From assembly GCA_016868205.1 (NCBI GenBank), contig VGHR01000020.1, forward strand, positions 1 to 35,603: a stretch of DNA of 35,603 nucleotides, written 5' to 3'. Below the pieces are notes generated by a model. That model saw only the letters and a list, made by a program, of their open reading frames with translations, did not search any database and was not told where the DNA came from. The position numbers and the translations under genes were made by a program. Shown here piece by piece: positions 1-7,749 of this stretch; within the stretch, counting starts at the first letter, position 1; each line of letters starts with the position of its first letter. This DNA is from Betaproteobacteria bacterium (lineage in GTDB: Bacteria; Pseudomonadota; Gammaproteobacteria; Burkholderiales; Burkholderiaceae_C).

Positions 1-404
1 ACCAGTCGCGCCATGAGTTGCAACTCGTGCTCGGCCAGGGCGCCGGCATCGTGAATGACCCAAATGCGCTGGGGCGCCAGAGCCACGCCCTCGGTCATGG
101 CCTCGCGCAGGGTTTGTCTGGCGAGGGCTTCATTGAATTGATTGACCAGCGCTTCGGTGCTGGCCGGAAAGTAGGTCTCGATCTGGCCCTGGGGACAGGC
201 GCGGCGCAGCCGCTCGGCCAGCAGCTTGCCATAGTGGTCCAGGGCCGCGTCATGCTGGCTCGAGAGGGCCACGCTGCGCGACTCCTCGGTCAGCGCAGCC
301 ACGCAGGCCTCAAGCCGCAGACGATCGGCGGGCCGGAAGAACAGCGAGGGCAGCGCCGAACCGTCGGCGGCCAGACTGAGCGACAAGTCGATGTTGGTGT
401 TCAT
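1..404 (-). CDS. Partial unrecognised protein, translationally coupled to flhB
   Basis: This frame runs off the left edge, so only the first 134 residues are visible (begins MNTNIDLSLSLAADG). Its ATG overlaps the flhB stop as ATGA, which points to translational coupling and a flagellar role. I do not recognise the family. A stretch near residues 38-62 (RSVALSSQHDAALDHYGKLL) sits where a P-loop ATPase would have its Walker A strand and helix, but the GxxxxGK motif is absent. Near residues 113-133, RIWVIHDAGALAEHELQL has the look of a Walker-B strand followed by a helix. It could therefore be a degenerate AAA-like protein. That is inference from pattern only; the missing C-terminus would be needed to decide. 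Confidence 0.6.
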   Translation of the reverse strand, partial: MNTNIDLSLSLAADGSALPSLFFRPADRLRLEACVAALTEESRSVALSSQHDAALDHYGKLLAERLRRACPQGQIETYFPASTEALVNQFNEALARQTLREAMTEGVALAPQRIWVIHDAGALAEHELQLMARL

Positions 405-1546
405 GCAGTCTCCAATCTGCCGTGGGCATCAAATCGCATCGAGGGCGGAACCACCGGCCTTGGCTTGGCCATCGGCTCCACGCCCGGGCGAACCTGCGCC
501 AGGCTGAATACATAAGCGATCACTGGAGCGACCGCATGGTAGAGCGCCTCGGGGATGGGCTGATCGACCTCGGTGGTGAAGTACAGGGCGCGCGCCAGCT
601 GGGGGGAAGAGAACATCTCCACGCCATGCTGCTGCGCCTCCTTGCGAATCATGGCGGCCATTTGATCGGCTCCCTTGGCCAGCAAAACCGGCGCACCATC
701 GGAGCTTGGGTCATACGCCAGCGCGACAGCAAAGTGCTCAGGGTTGGTAATCACCACATCGGCGTCCTTGATCTTGCTGATCATGCGCGCATTGGCCATC
801 TCACGCTGGCGACGACGGATCTGCTGCTTGACCTCCGGGCGGCCCTCCATGTCCTTGAGCTCGTCCTTGACCTCCTGCTTGGTCATGCGCAGCTTCTTGA
901 TGTAGCTCCAGCGCTGGTACGGGGCGTCGATGAGAGCAATCACCACCAAACTGAAGGTCAGCCAAAGCACCGACTGGATGATCATCTGACCGGTCAGACC
1001 CATGGCCGGCTCCAGGCCCATATTGGCCACCCGAATCAGATCGACCAGATAACGATCGACCAACCACCAGAGCACCAGGCTGACCACACTAAACTTGGCA
1101 ATGGCCTTGAGCAATTCAACCAGGGCATGCAAACCCAGCATGCGCTTAAGCCCGCTGATTGGGCTGAGCTTGCTAAAGCGCGGCATGAAAGCTTTGGCGG
1201 CGAAATGAAAACCTCCGGTCACCCCGGAGGCAGCAATCGCAATGACGGCGGTGACCAGCAACAAGGGCAGCACCACCAGAAACCCTTCTGCGAGCGCATA
1301 GAAAAAAGTCGAGGGCATCACGGTGGGCATCTCCAAGGTCCGCCTGTCAAAGCTAAAGCCCTGCTGCATTTGCTGCGAAAAACGACTGACCCACCAACTG
1401 CCCATCAAGGCAATCACGATGGCTGCGGAGATCATGACGGCCGCTGCGGGCAGTTCCACACTGCGTGCAACATCGCCCTCTTCAACTGCCTTTCGCAAGC
1501 GCCGGGCGGTGGGTTGCTCTGTCTTTTGGGAACTGTCTTCGCTCAT
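401..1546 (-). CDS. flhB: FlhB, flagellar export switch protein
   Basis: FlhB is the membrane export-gate component that changes substrate preference from rod/hook to filament proteins after self-cleavage between Asn and Pro. The protein has 381 residues, the usual length. It opens with the charged segment SEDSSQKTEQPTARRLRKA, has four hydrophobic membrane segments in residues 30-210, and ends in the cytoplasmic domain. The autocleavage site reads N268-P269-E270-H271 instead of the usual NPTH; the scissile Asn-Pro bond and the His are kept. It is last but one in the fliK-to-flhB run. Its Shine-Dalgarno (GAGGAG) overlaps the fliR stop codon, and its own stop overlaps the next start by 4 bases. 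Confidence 0.96.
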   Translation of the reverse strand: MSEDSSQKTEQPTARRLRKAVEEGDVARSVELPAAAVMISAAIVIALMGSWWVSRFSQQMQQGFSFDRRTLEMPTVMPSTFFYALAEGFLVVLPLLLVTAVIAIAASGVTGGFHFAAKAFMPRFSKLSPISGLKRMLGLHALVELLKAIAKFSVVSLVLWWLVDRYLVDLIRVANMGLEPAMGLTGQMIIQSVLWLTFSLVVIALIDAPYQRWSYIKKLRMTKQEVKDELKDMEGRPEVKQQIRRRQREMANARMISKIKDADVVITNPEHFAVALAYDPSSDGAPVLLAKGADQMAAMIRKEAQQHGVEMFSSPQLARALYFTTEVDQPIPEALYHAVAPVIAYVFSLAQVRPGVEPMAKPRPVVPPSMRFDAHGRLETA

Positions 1547-1556
1547 GCCTTGCTCC

Positions 1557-2330
1557 TCAGGACAGTCCCACCAGCAGGCGTGTCTGCGTCAGACCCTGGG
1601 TCCACAACCACTGCAGTCGGGCGCCGATATTGCCCAACGACAACAACAAGACCAAAAATCCGATGAAGATGGTCACCGGCAGACCCACTGCAAAGATATT
1701 GAGGCTCGGTGCGGCCCGAGTGATGACGCCAATACCGATATTGATAAACAGCAGCATCACCATCACCGGCAGCGCGATAAGGACGGCCCCCAGGAAAATC
1801 ATTGAGCTCCAGGACAACAACTGGGCCCAGCTCTGATCCACCATCACGAGAGTGCCTACGGGAAGAGACGCAAAACTCTCGACCACCATGGCCAGCAGCA
1901 GGGCATGCCCCCCGAGCCCGACAAAAACCAGAGTCGCCAAGACGATCAGGAACTGCGCAATCGTCGGTACATTGCCCAGATTCGGATCGATCATCATGGC
2001 CATGGACAAACCCATGGAGTTAGAAATGGCCTGACCGGCGACCACCACAGCGGCTACAGCCACCTGCAAAATCAGTCCCATTAGGAGGCCGATGGTGATC
2101 TGATTGACGATTTCACGCAGGCCCTGCGCCGACAAAGGGTCGATGCGGGGCCAATCAAAGAGCGGGTAGACCATGACGGCCAGCGCCAGCGCAATCAGAA
2201 TCCGCAAGCGGGTGGTCAGCGCTGGCAAGGAAAACACCGGGGCGTAGAGCATCAGGGCCGACATGCGGAGCATGGGCCAAAGGAGCGCATAAAAACGCTC
2301 CACAATATCAATGGCGGCCACGGTGATCAT
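1557..2330 (-). CDS. fliR: FliR, flagellar export gate protein
   Basis: FliR is an integral membrane subunit of the flagellar type III export gate (the FliPQR complex). The 257-residue protein is almost wholly hydrophobic, with about six membrane segments. It shows the family's N-terminal pattern (RFYALLWPMLRMSALMLYAPVF, then LPALTTRLRILIALALAVMVYP) and a central GLLMGLILQ segment. It lies 6 bases after fliQ and is followed by flhB, the usual order. Translation probably depends on ribosomes arriving from fliQ, since no strong ribosome-binding site is visible. Confidence 0.95.
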   Translation of the reverse strand: MITVAAIDIVERFYALLWPMLRMSALMLYAPVFSLPALTTRLRILIALALAVMVYPLFDWPRIDPLSAQGLREIVNQITIGLLMGLILQVAVAAVVVAGQAISNSMGLSMAMMIDPNLGNVPTIAQFLIVLATLVFVGLGGHALLLAMVVESFASLPVGTLVMVDQSWAQLLSWSSMIFLGAVLIALPVMVMLLFINIGIGVITRAAPSLNIFAVGLPVTIFIGFLVLLLSLGNIGARLQWLWTQGLTQTRLLVGLS

Positions 2331-2336
2331 GGGTGC

Positions 2337-2606
2337 TCAGGTGAACAACAAGGGAATGCGCATGAACAAGGCCCGGGTGTAATCGACCAGGGTGGTGATC
2401 TGCCAGCCTCCCACAATCGCCAGGGTCAGGGCCATGGCGGCGATCTTGGGAATAAAACTCAGCGTGGCTTCGTTGACCGAGGTGGCTGCCTGCACGATAC
2501 CCACGATCAAGCCAACCCCCAGCGCCACCAGCAGCAGTGGGGCCGATACCAGTACGGTGATCCACAGGGCCTGCGATCCCAATTCAACAACGGTAGAGGT
2601 GTCCAT
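2337..2606 (-). CDS. fliQ: FliQ, flagellar export gate protein
   Basis: FliQ is a small two-helix membrane protein of the FliPQR export gate. I take the ATG at 2606 (MDTSTVVELGSQALW), giving 89 residues, the family length. The frame stays open 20 codons upstream, but that part overlaps the end of fliP and has no FliQ character. Two hydrophobic segments are visible, about residues 14-36 and 50-75, with the conserved QAATSVNEATLSFIPKI between them. It sits between fliP and fliR. Confidence 0.95.
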   Translation of the reverse strand: MDTSTVVELGSQALWITVLVSAPLLLVALGVGLIVGIVQAATSVNEATLSFIPKIAAMALTLAIVGGWQITTLVDYTRALFMRIPLLFT

Positions 2607-2620
2607 GGCAGCCTTTAGGG

Positions 2621-3379
2621 TCAGAAGGTGTAACTGGAGGCCAGCGATCCCATGATCAGCCCCCAACCATCCACCAAGACAAACAGCATCAGCTTGAAGG
2701 GCATGGAAATCATCATCGGCGAGAGCATCATCATGCCCATGGACATCAACACGCTGGCCACAACCAGATCGATGACCACGAAGGGGATGTAGATCAGAAA
2801 GCCGATCGTGAAGGCGCTCTTGAGCTCGGAGGTGATGAAGGCGGGCACCAAAGTGGTAAAGGGGACCGAGGCGGCATCGACCGGTTCGCCCTTGCGAGCG
2901 ATTTCCATTAATAGCGCAATGTCATCCTGGCGCGTCTGCTTGAGCATGAACTCCCGGATCGGCGCTTCCGCCGCAGCAAGCGCACGCTCGGCGCTCATGC
3001 CGTTGTTCATGAAGGGAACCACAGCGGTCTGATATACCTCGGTCAGTACCGGCTGCATGATGAACAGAGACAAAAACAAGGCCAGGCCGACCAACACCAT
3101 ATTGGGCGGAGTTTGTCCGGTACCCAGCGCCTGCCGCAGCAGCGACATGACGATGATGATCCGGACAAACGAGGTCATCATCAAGAGCAGCGACGGCAGC
3201 AGCGTCAGCACCGTCATCAGCGCAAGCAGCTGCAGCGTGATGCTGTACTGGGTGCCGCGAGGGCCCTGGCTTGCGGTCACCATGGGCAGCCCCTGCGCCC
3301 ACAACGGGTCTGGAACCAGTGCGGCTAGAACCACCAGGGCTGCCAGCCCAAAACGCAGGGCCAATGATTCACGCTTCAC
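2621..3379 (-). CDS. fliP: FliP, flagellar export gate protein
   Basis: FliP is the main pore-forming subunit of the flagellar export gate. The 252-residue protein begins with a cleavable-type signal peptide (MKRESLALRFGLAALVVLAA, with a likely cleavage site near WAQG). The family hallmarks follow: MTSFVRIIIVMSLLRQALGT, PPNMVLVGLALFLSLFIM, the periplasmic loop with PIREFMLKQTR, and the C-terminal IYIPFVVIDLVVASVLMSMGMMMLSP. Its start overlaps the 3' end of fliO by 11 bases, so the two are probably co-translated. Confidence 0.97.
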   Translation of the reverse strand: MKRESLALRFGLAALVVLAALVPDPLWAQGLPMVTASQGPRGTQYSITLQLLALMTVLTLLPSLLLMMTSFVRIIIVMSLLRQALGTGQTPPNMVLVGLALFLSLFIMQPVLTEVYQTAVVPFMNNGMSAERALAAAEAPIREFMLKQTRQDDIALLMEIARKGEPVDAASVPFTTLVPAFITSELKSAFTIGFLIYIPFVVIDLVVASVLMSMGMMMLSPMMISMPFKLMLFVLVDGWGLIMGSLASSYTF

Positions 3380-3734
3380 GGCGGGACTCCCGCTCCAGCA
3401 GGGCCTGGGCCGTCATCGGATAGATATCGCTTGGCGGCGTACCGGGTGCGACGCCCACCTCTGGCGCATCGACGGCCGGCCGTGCAGCCTCTGTGCGCCA
3501 TTGGCCCAAGGCGGTGATCTGACCCGGTGAAACACCGACCAGCAACTCATGCCCACCCACACTCACCAGGGCCAGCTTCTGCCGCGTCCCTATGCTGGTG
3601 CTTTCAAGAATCTGCAGGCGTCGGCCTGGCACAGCCTGGGTGATGCGGCTTTGCATCTTTTTCAAGCCCCATAGAAGCGCGCCCATCAGTCCGAAGACCA
3701 CCAACAGGCTGACGATGACGCGAACAGTTTCCAT
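3369..3734 (-). CDS. fliO: FliO, flagellar export assembly protein
   Basis: FliO is a bitopic membrane protein that helps the FliP ring assemble. It has 121 residues: one N-terminal membrane helix (about residues 5-24, VIVSLLVVFGLMGALLWGL) and then a small cytoplasmic beta-rich domain with the FliO pattern (RRLQILESTSIGTRQKLALV, GGHELLVGVSPGQI). The proline-rich C-terminus (about residues 85-105) is variable in the family. Position between fliN and fliP supports the call, since sequence conservation of FliO is low. Confidence 0.92.
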   Translation of the reverse strand: METVRVIVSLLVVFGLMGALLWGLKKMQSRITQAVPGRRLQILESTSIGTRQKLALVSVGGHELLVGVSPGQITALGQWRTEAARPAVDAPEVGVAPGTPPSDIYPMTAQALLERESRREA

Positions 3735-3751
3735 GGAGAGCGCTCAAGGGC

Positions 3752-4051
3752 TCACAGATTTTTCATGCGCTCGGAGGCAGGTACCACGCGGGTCAACCGG
3801 ATGCCATAGCGGTCATTGACCAGCACCACCTCGCCCTGGGCCACCACGGTCTTGTTGACCAGCAGGTCCAGCGGTTCGCCAGCAATGTGGTCGAGCTCGA
3901 CCACGCTGCCCTGCGTCAATCGCATCAGATCGCGAATCTTGATCATGGCCCGCCCCACCTCGACCGAGATGGTGACCTGGATGTTTTGCAGCACTTCCGG
4001 GTTGATCTGACCGTCACCGGCTGCAGTGGGGGGAGAAGTAGTTTCACTCAT
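3752..4051 (-). CDS. fliN: FliN, flagellar switch (C-ring) protein
   Basis: FliN forms the lower part of the flagellar C-ring, where it takes part in CheY-P switching and in docking the export ATPase complex. The protein has only 99 residues, essentially the SpoA domain: NIQVTISVEVGRAMIKIRDLMRLTQGSVVELD, GEPLDLLVNKTVVAQGEVVLVNDRYGIRLT. The enterobacterial protein is nearer 137 residues; the missing part is the variable N-terminal leader, so this is a short but complete form. It lies between fliM and fliO with small gaps. Confidence 0.96.
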   Translation of the reverse strand: MSETTSPPTAAGDGQINPEVLQNIQVTISVEVGRAMIKIRDLMRLTQGSVVELDHIAGEPLDLLVNKTVVAQGEVVLVNDRYGIRLTRVVPASERMKNL

Positions 4052-4068
4052 GATGGGGGTCCTGGGGT

Positions 4069-5058
4069 TTATTGCATGCCGGGAATAACGCTACGCTCGA
4101 TCTGAACGGCCGTCTGGCTGCCCAGATTGCCGACCTTCACATCAAAAGCGGGCACCTCGCTGATGAGCATGCGCGCCAGGTCGGGCTTCTTGAAGAACAA
4201 AATGTCGCCCGGCTGCATCGCTTCGATGGCCCCAAGGCTGGAAGGAATCTCACCGAGCATGACGCGCAACTCGACGGCCGCGCTGTCGACAGCCGAGCCG
4301 AGGTCAGAGCGCCACTGGTTGTCCGATTCCTCGTTGCCGTCGCCCGTCTGTACCCGGCTGCGCAACAGATCGCGCAAAGGTTTGAGCGAGGCGTAGGGAT
4401 AGACCAGGTCGATAAAGCCCTGGGTATTGGGGCCGGCATCGACCTCAAAATGCGAGACGATCACCAAGTCCTGTTCGTCGGCAATCTGGGCAAACTGGGG
4501 GTTGATCTCCGAGCTCACCACCTCATGATCGATCTCCATGATCGGCGACCAGGCGTCCTTGAGCGAGCGGAAGAACACCTCCATGATCATGTTGATGATC
4601 CGCGTCTCGGTGGGCGTGAAAAGACGGGTTGGCGGCAGTTGCGCCACGCCCCGTCCAAACCCCCCAAAAAAACTATCGAGCGAGCTGAACACCACCACAG
4701 GGTCGATCGCCACGATGGAGTAGCCGCGCAGCGGGTTCATGCGCACCATATTGACCGACAACGGAGCCTTCAAGCCCTTGAGGTAATCGCCGAAGCGGGC
4801 AATCTGCACGCGGTTGGGCGTTACGCGGGGACTGGAACGCAGCATTTCCAACAGCCCGAGACGAAATGTCCGGATGAAGCGCTCATTGATCATGTCGATG
4901 GACGCCACATTGACGCCCAGACTTGAATCCTCGCTGGCCAAGTCGTGCTTGCGCACGCGCATGGCCGTGTTGTAACCCGTGTCGACAGGAATACTGCCGT
5001 CACTGATACCCTCGGCCAGCGCCGAGAGTTCTTCCGCTGTCAACAGTTGATCAACCAT
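4069..5058 (-). CDS. fliM: FliM, flagellar switch protein
   Basis: FliM is the middle C-ring protein that binds phosphorylated CheY and transmits the switch signal to FliG. The 329-residue protein has an N-terminal CheY-binding-type peptide (LTAEELSALAEGI, a variant of the common LSQxEIDALL). A CheC-like middle domain carries the GGxG motif for FliG contact (SFFGGFGRG, about residue 130), and the C-terminal SpoA domain ends in PAFDVKVGNLGSQTAVQIE. The N-terminal peptide departs from consensus, with ELSAL for EIDAL, so CheY binding might differ in strength. It lies between fliL and fliN. Confidence 0.96.
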   Translation of the reverse strand: MVDQLLTAEELSALAEGISDGSIPVDTGYNTAMRVRKHDLASEDSSLGVNVASIDMINERFIRTFRLGLLEMLRSSPRVTPNRVQIARFGDYLKGLKAPLSVNMVRMNPLRGYSIVAIDPVVVFSSLDSFFGGFGRGVAQLPPTRLFTPTETRIINMIMEVFFRSLKDAWSPIMEIDHEVVSSEINPQFAQIADEQDLVIVSHFEVDAGPNTQGFIDLVYPYASLKPLRDLLRSRVQTGDGNEESDNQWRSDLGSAVDSAAVELRVMLGEIPSSLGAIEAMQPGDILFFKKPDLARMLISEVPAFDVKVGNLGSQTAVQIERSVIPGMQ

Positions 5059-5091
5059 GATAGGAGGGCCGTCTAAGACGGTCTGCCGACC

Positions 5092-5700
5092 TCACTGAAT
5101 GATGAACGAGGTGAAAAACACATCTTCGACACCCCCAAACTCCTCGTACTTCTCGAGCAGACTGTTCATGGCGTCACGCAGCTTCTTGGCCAGTTCCACG
5201 CGGAACTCAGGCTTGTTGATATCGGACTCCTGACTCTGGCGCATGACATCCATCATGGCCGAGCGCAGGGCGAATTCGTGTTTCTTGATGTTGTCGACAA
5301 CGCGCTGGTCGTAGCGTGTCATGACCGCAACCTGGATGGACATCACCCGCTTGGAGCCGGTGATATTGACCAGGAACTCGCGCTCCATCTGAAAATAGTT
5401 GAAGTCAAAGCGCTGCGCCTCGGGCGATTTTTTGAGCTTCTCGGGCTTGGCGTCTTTGCCGTCCTTGCCCTTCTCTCCGCCCTTGGCCGCGGCCTCGGGA
5501 TCCGGATCGAGACCCAACGCGATGCGCTCCTCAGCAGTGAGCGTGGGCGGCTTGGGTTTGAAAAAGCCGGTGAAATACAGCGTGGCCAACATGGTGCCGG
5601 CCACGATCACGATCAAGCCAACCGCCCCCAGGATGATGGGGATCAGCTTGGATTTGGGCTTTTGCTCCGCACCTTCTTCGACAACTGCTTCTTCTGCCAT
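5092..5700 (-). CDS. fliL: FliL, flagellar basal-body/stator-associated protein
   Basis: FliL is a single-pass inner-membrane protein that surrounds and stabilises the MotAB stators. It has 202 residues: a short cytoplasmic acidic start, a membrane helix (about residues 19-43, LIPIILGAVGLIVIVAGTML), a charged linker rich in Lys/Glu/Gly (about residues 68-95), and the periplasmic domain (residues 96-202) with MEREFLVNITGSKRVMSIQVAV and a C-terminal DVFFTSFIIQ. A good ribosome-binding site (AGGGG, 7 bases upstream) supports the start. It is cotranscribed with fliM downstream. Confidence 0.95.
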   Translation of the reverse strand: MAEEAVVEEGAEQKPKSKLIPIILGAVGLIVIVAGTMLATLYFTGFFKPKPPTLTAEERIALGLDPDPEAAAKGGEKGKDGKDAKPEKLKKSPEAQRFDFNYFQMEREFLVNITGSKRVMSIQVAVMTRYDQRVVDNIKKHEFALRSAMMDVMRQSQESDINKPEFRVELAKKLRDAMNSLLEKYEEFGGVEDVFFTSFIIQ

Positions 5701-5743
5701 GACTTACCCCTAAGGTGTCTCCTGTGCGATGCATCCAGCCTCT

Positions 5744-7543
5744 TCAGGCCAGCACATCCCAGGCACTGGTGCCCTGCCGCGTCCGATTGCCCGTTGCCTG
5801 CACAGGCAGGTCTTGCGACGGCTGACTGTGGTTGGCCGCCTGTTCACGAGGTTCAGGCGCGCGACGGGGTGTCGGATTTCCGCCAGACTGACGGCTCGAA
5901 TCCCCTTGTACCCAAACATTAGCAACAGCCGTGCCCGACTGGCTCAGACTCTCTTTCAAACGCGGTAGACCCTGGGCAATCAGATCCCGGGTGATTTGAT
6001 TGTCACTGCGAAACACGGCATCAAGAGCGCCCGAATTCATGTCTAAATCGAGATCAATGCGTCCGAGGTGGGCGGGGTCCAGGCGCATCTGCATCTTCCA
6101 CTGACCTCGTTCAAGCTGGCTTTGCAGACGCTGCCCCAGGGCCTCACCGAGTCGCTGGGCCAGTTGTTCGTATTGTTCCGCGCGCTGAGCCGCCGTGCTG
6201 ACCCAAGGGGCAGACGGGGCCGATGGACTGCTTGGGGCCGAGCGTCCGCCCTCCGGGCCCAGAGCCACCGGGCTCGAGGCAGCCAGCGGCTCGGCGTCCA
6301 TTACCGCAGCCTCGATGCCCGGGGCGGCTGGCGCGGACGGAGTCAGGAGACCCAGATCGCGCACCTCAAGCCGCAACAGGGCCATGGCGGCCGGCTGGCC
6401 CGAAACCGCAGCCCAGCTCAACTGAGCGCCTGTCCCCGTCATTGCAGCCAGGCGCCGGGTGAGGGCCTCCTGGGGCGCCAGCCTCAGGCGCAAGACATCC
6501 ATCAGGGGCGGTTCAGATCCTTGAGAATCGGGCCCGTCCGCTGGATTGAGTGCCTCGATCTGCGTGGCCGCAGACGCTTGCCAGCGCAGATCGCTCACCC
6601 GCGCTTGGCTGGCCACGGCGGTGGGCAAGGCGACCCCCTGAGCGGGTACGGCGGTCGCAGCAAGGGCAGACGGAACAGGGCTCGCCAATGCAGCGGGCGC
6701 GGCGCTGAGCGCCGGCGACTGCGGGGCTGCGACCTGCTGGCTCGCCGCCGAGGCGAGCACGGCGCCCGCCGCTGGAACCGGGGATGCGATCACCGGGGAT
6801 GCGATCACTGGGGACGCGATCACCGGGGGTGCCGCCACCGATACGAGGGCAGCTGCGGGATCGAGGCTCTGGCCCGCATCGAGGGCCGGGGGCCCGGCTT
6901 GCGCCAGCGTCGTGTGGGGGAGGGTTGGCTCGGCGATCGGCAAGCTCCAGAGGGGGCGAATTGCAGCGGTATCGACCAGAGCCTTGGGCTGCTGGACTGG
7001 AGGGTTTGGCATGCTGGCGGCCTCGCCAGGGGGCAAGTAGACCGGCCGGTTCACATCGAGGGCCAGTGCCGATGTCAGCGCGAGACCTGGGTCTTGCGCC
7101 GGCGCGGGCTCCAACGGTGCAGGCACCGTTTGCAAGGGCGCCTGTACCCCCAGGACCTGCAGCGCTTGGGTCTGAAGGGCTTGCGCTCCCGAGCCCTGTG
7201 CCTGTCCCTCCGCGCTTGCAAGACCGGCCTGCGCCAACACCTCGCCCTCGTCAAACAGGGCCCGCAGGGTTGCCTCATCCAGGCCCTGGCCCCGCGCGAA
7301 GGCCAACAGGCTCGCCGCATCGGGCAAGGGCTCGGCGGCCGTGATGACCTCAATCTGCTGCCCAATGGGCACCGCCTGAAAACCCGAAGCGGCAAGATCT
7401 TGCCGCTCGGCCCGGTTCATCAAGTGACCCAAAAGGTTGGCGAAATCGGCGCCTTGCATGGCAGACGGCGGCGCGCTGGCGCCCGCATCGAGCGGCAGAG
7501 GCAGGGAGACGGATCCGGTCGAAGGAATCAGGGCAGCATCCAT
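5744..7543 (-). CDS. fliK: FliK, flagellar hook-length control protein
   Basis: FliK is an exported molecular ruler that measures hook length and triggers the FlhB switch. It has 599 residues. The first two thirds is low-complexity Ala/Pro/Gln/Val sequence, including a triplicated VIASP (about residues 240-255) encoded by a 15-base tandem repeat. The folded hook-control domain lies near residues 460-560 and carries the family signature MQMRLDPAHLGRIDLDLDMNSG followed by SDNQITRDLIAQGLPRLKESL. The product is long for a FliK, which would fit a long ruler region. It is the first gene of the minus-strand operon. I see no convincing promoter for it in the 206-base gap to flhA. Confidence 0.92.
   Translation of the reverse strand: MDAALIPSTGSVSLPLPLDAGASAPPSAMQGADFANLLGHLMNRAERQDLAASGFQAVPIGQQIEVITAAEPLPDAASLLAFARGQGLDEATLRALFDEGEVLAQAGLASAEGQAQGSGAQALQTQALQVLGVQAPLQTVPAPLEPAPAQDPGLALTSALALDVNRPVYLPPGEAASMPNPPVQQPKALVDTAAIRPLWSLPIAEPTLPHTTLAQAGPPALDAGQSLDPAAALVSVAAPPVIASPVIASPVIASPVPAAGAVLASAASQQVAAPQSPALSAAPAALASPVPSALAATAVPAQGVALPTAVASQARVSDLRWQASAATQIEALNPADGPDSQGSEPPLMDVLRLRLAPQEALTRRLAAMTGTGAQLSWAAVSGQPAAMALLRLEVRDLGLLTPSAPAAPGIEAAVMDAEPLAASSPVALGPEGGRSAPSSPSAPSAPWVSTAAQRAEQYEQLAQRLGEALGQRLQSQLERGQWKMQMRLDPAHLGRIDLDLDMNSGALDAVFRSDNQITRDLIAQGLPRLKESLSQSGTAVANVWVQGDSSRQSGGNPTPRRAPEPREQAANHSQPSQDLPVQATGNRTRQGTSAWDVLA
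6780..6839. repeat. 15-bp tandem repeat inside fliK
   Basis: Three near-identical units of ggggatgcgatcacc (6780-6794, 6795-6809, 6810-6824) are followed by a decayed fourth copy (6825-6839). On the minus strand the three units encode VIASP. The length keeps the reading frame, so copy-number change would alter FliK ruler length without a frameshift. Confidence 0.9.
7388..7407. repeat. 20-bp perfect palindrome inside fliK 5' end
   Basis: Positions 7388-7407 are perfectly self-complementary, centred between 7397 and 7398, with core GCGGCAAGATCTTGCCGC. The same 18-base core recurs at 12980-12997 after fliA. Here it lies in codons about 46-52 of fliK (encoding DLAAS), about 140 bases inside the gene. 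Confidence 0.85.
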
Positions 7544-7658
7544 AGGGGGCTCATGTGTTGGTCAGGCGGGACCCGGTATCGGGCTGCCTGACTTAGCAAA
7601 AACCATGACCGGACAGGACTTGCCGGGTGGGCCAGACCGACTGGCTGTCAATTTTTCA

Positions 7659-7674
7659 TGGCACGGAGCTTGCA
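7659..7674 (+). promoter_or_regulatory. Sigma-54 promoter of the flhA operon
   Basis: The sequence TGGCACGGAGCTTGCA matches the sigma-54 consensus TGGCACG-N4-TTGCA at every conserved position. GG at 7660-7661 and GC at 7672-7673 are separated by exactly 10 bases. Transcription would begin near 7685, giving a leader of about 65 bases to the flhA ATG. Just upstream, GTCAAT at 7647-7652 matches one arm of the FleQ box known from Pseudomonas (GTCAAT...ATTGAC); the other arm is not evident. An activator of the NtrC/FleQ type would be required. Confidence 0.88.
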
Positions 7675-7749
7675 CGACCGAACCGAATACTGGTCCCCAA
7701 AAGCCTGAAAACCATCCCAAGCAGCGAATCAAACCGAATCGAGCCCCCA

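Noticed and set aside
6780..6839. Short repeats considered as a CRISPR array
   Set aside because: Units are 15 bases, directly adjacent without spacers, and lie in frame in fliK.
7593..7610. Minus-strand sigma-54-like site (GGTCATG-N4-TTGCT) that might serve fliK
   Set aside because: The second G of the -24 GG pair is T, and the only GG is 11 bases from GC instead of 10. Sigma-54 spacing is strict, so I do not claim it.
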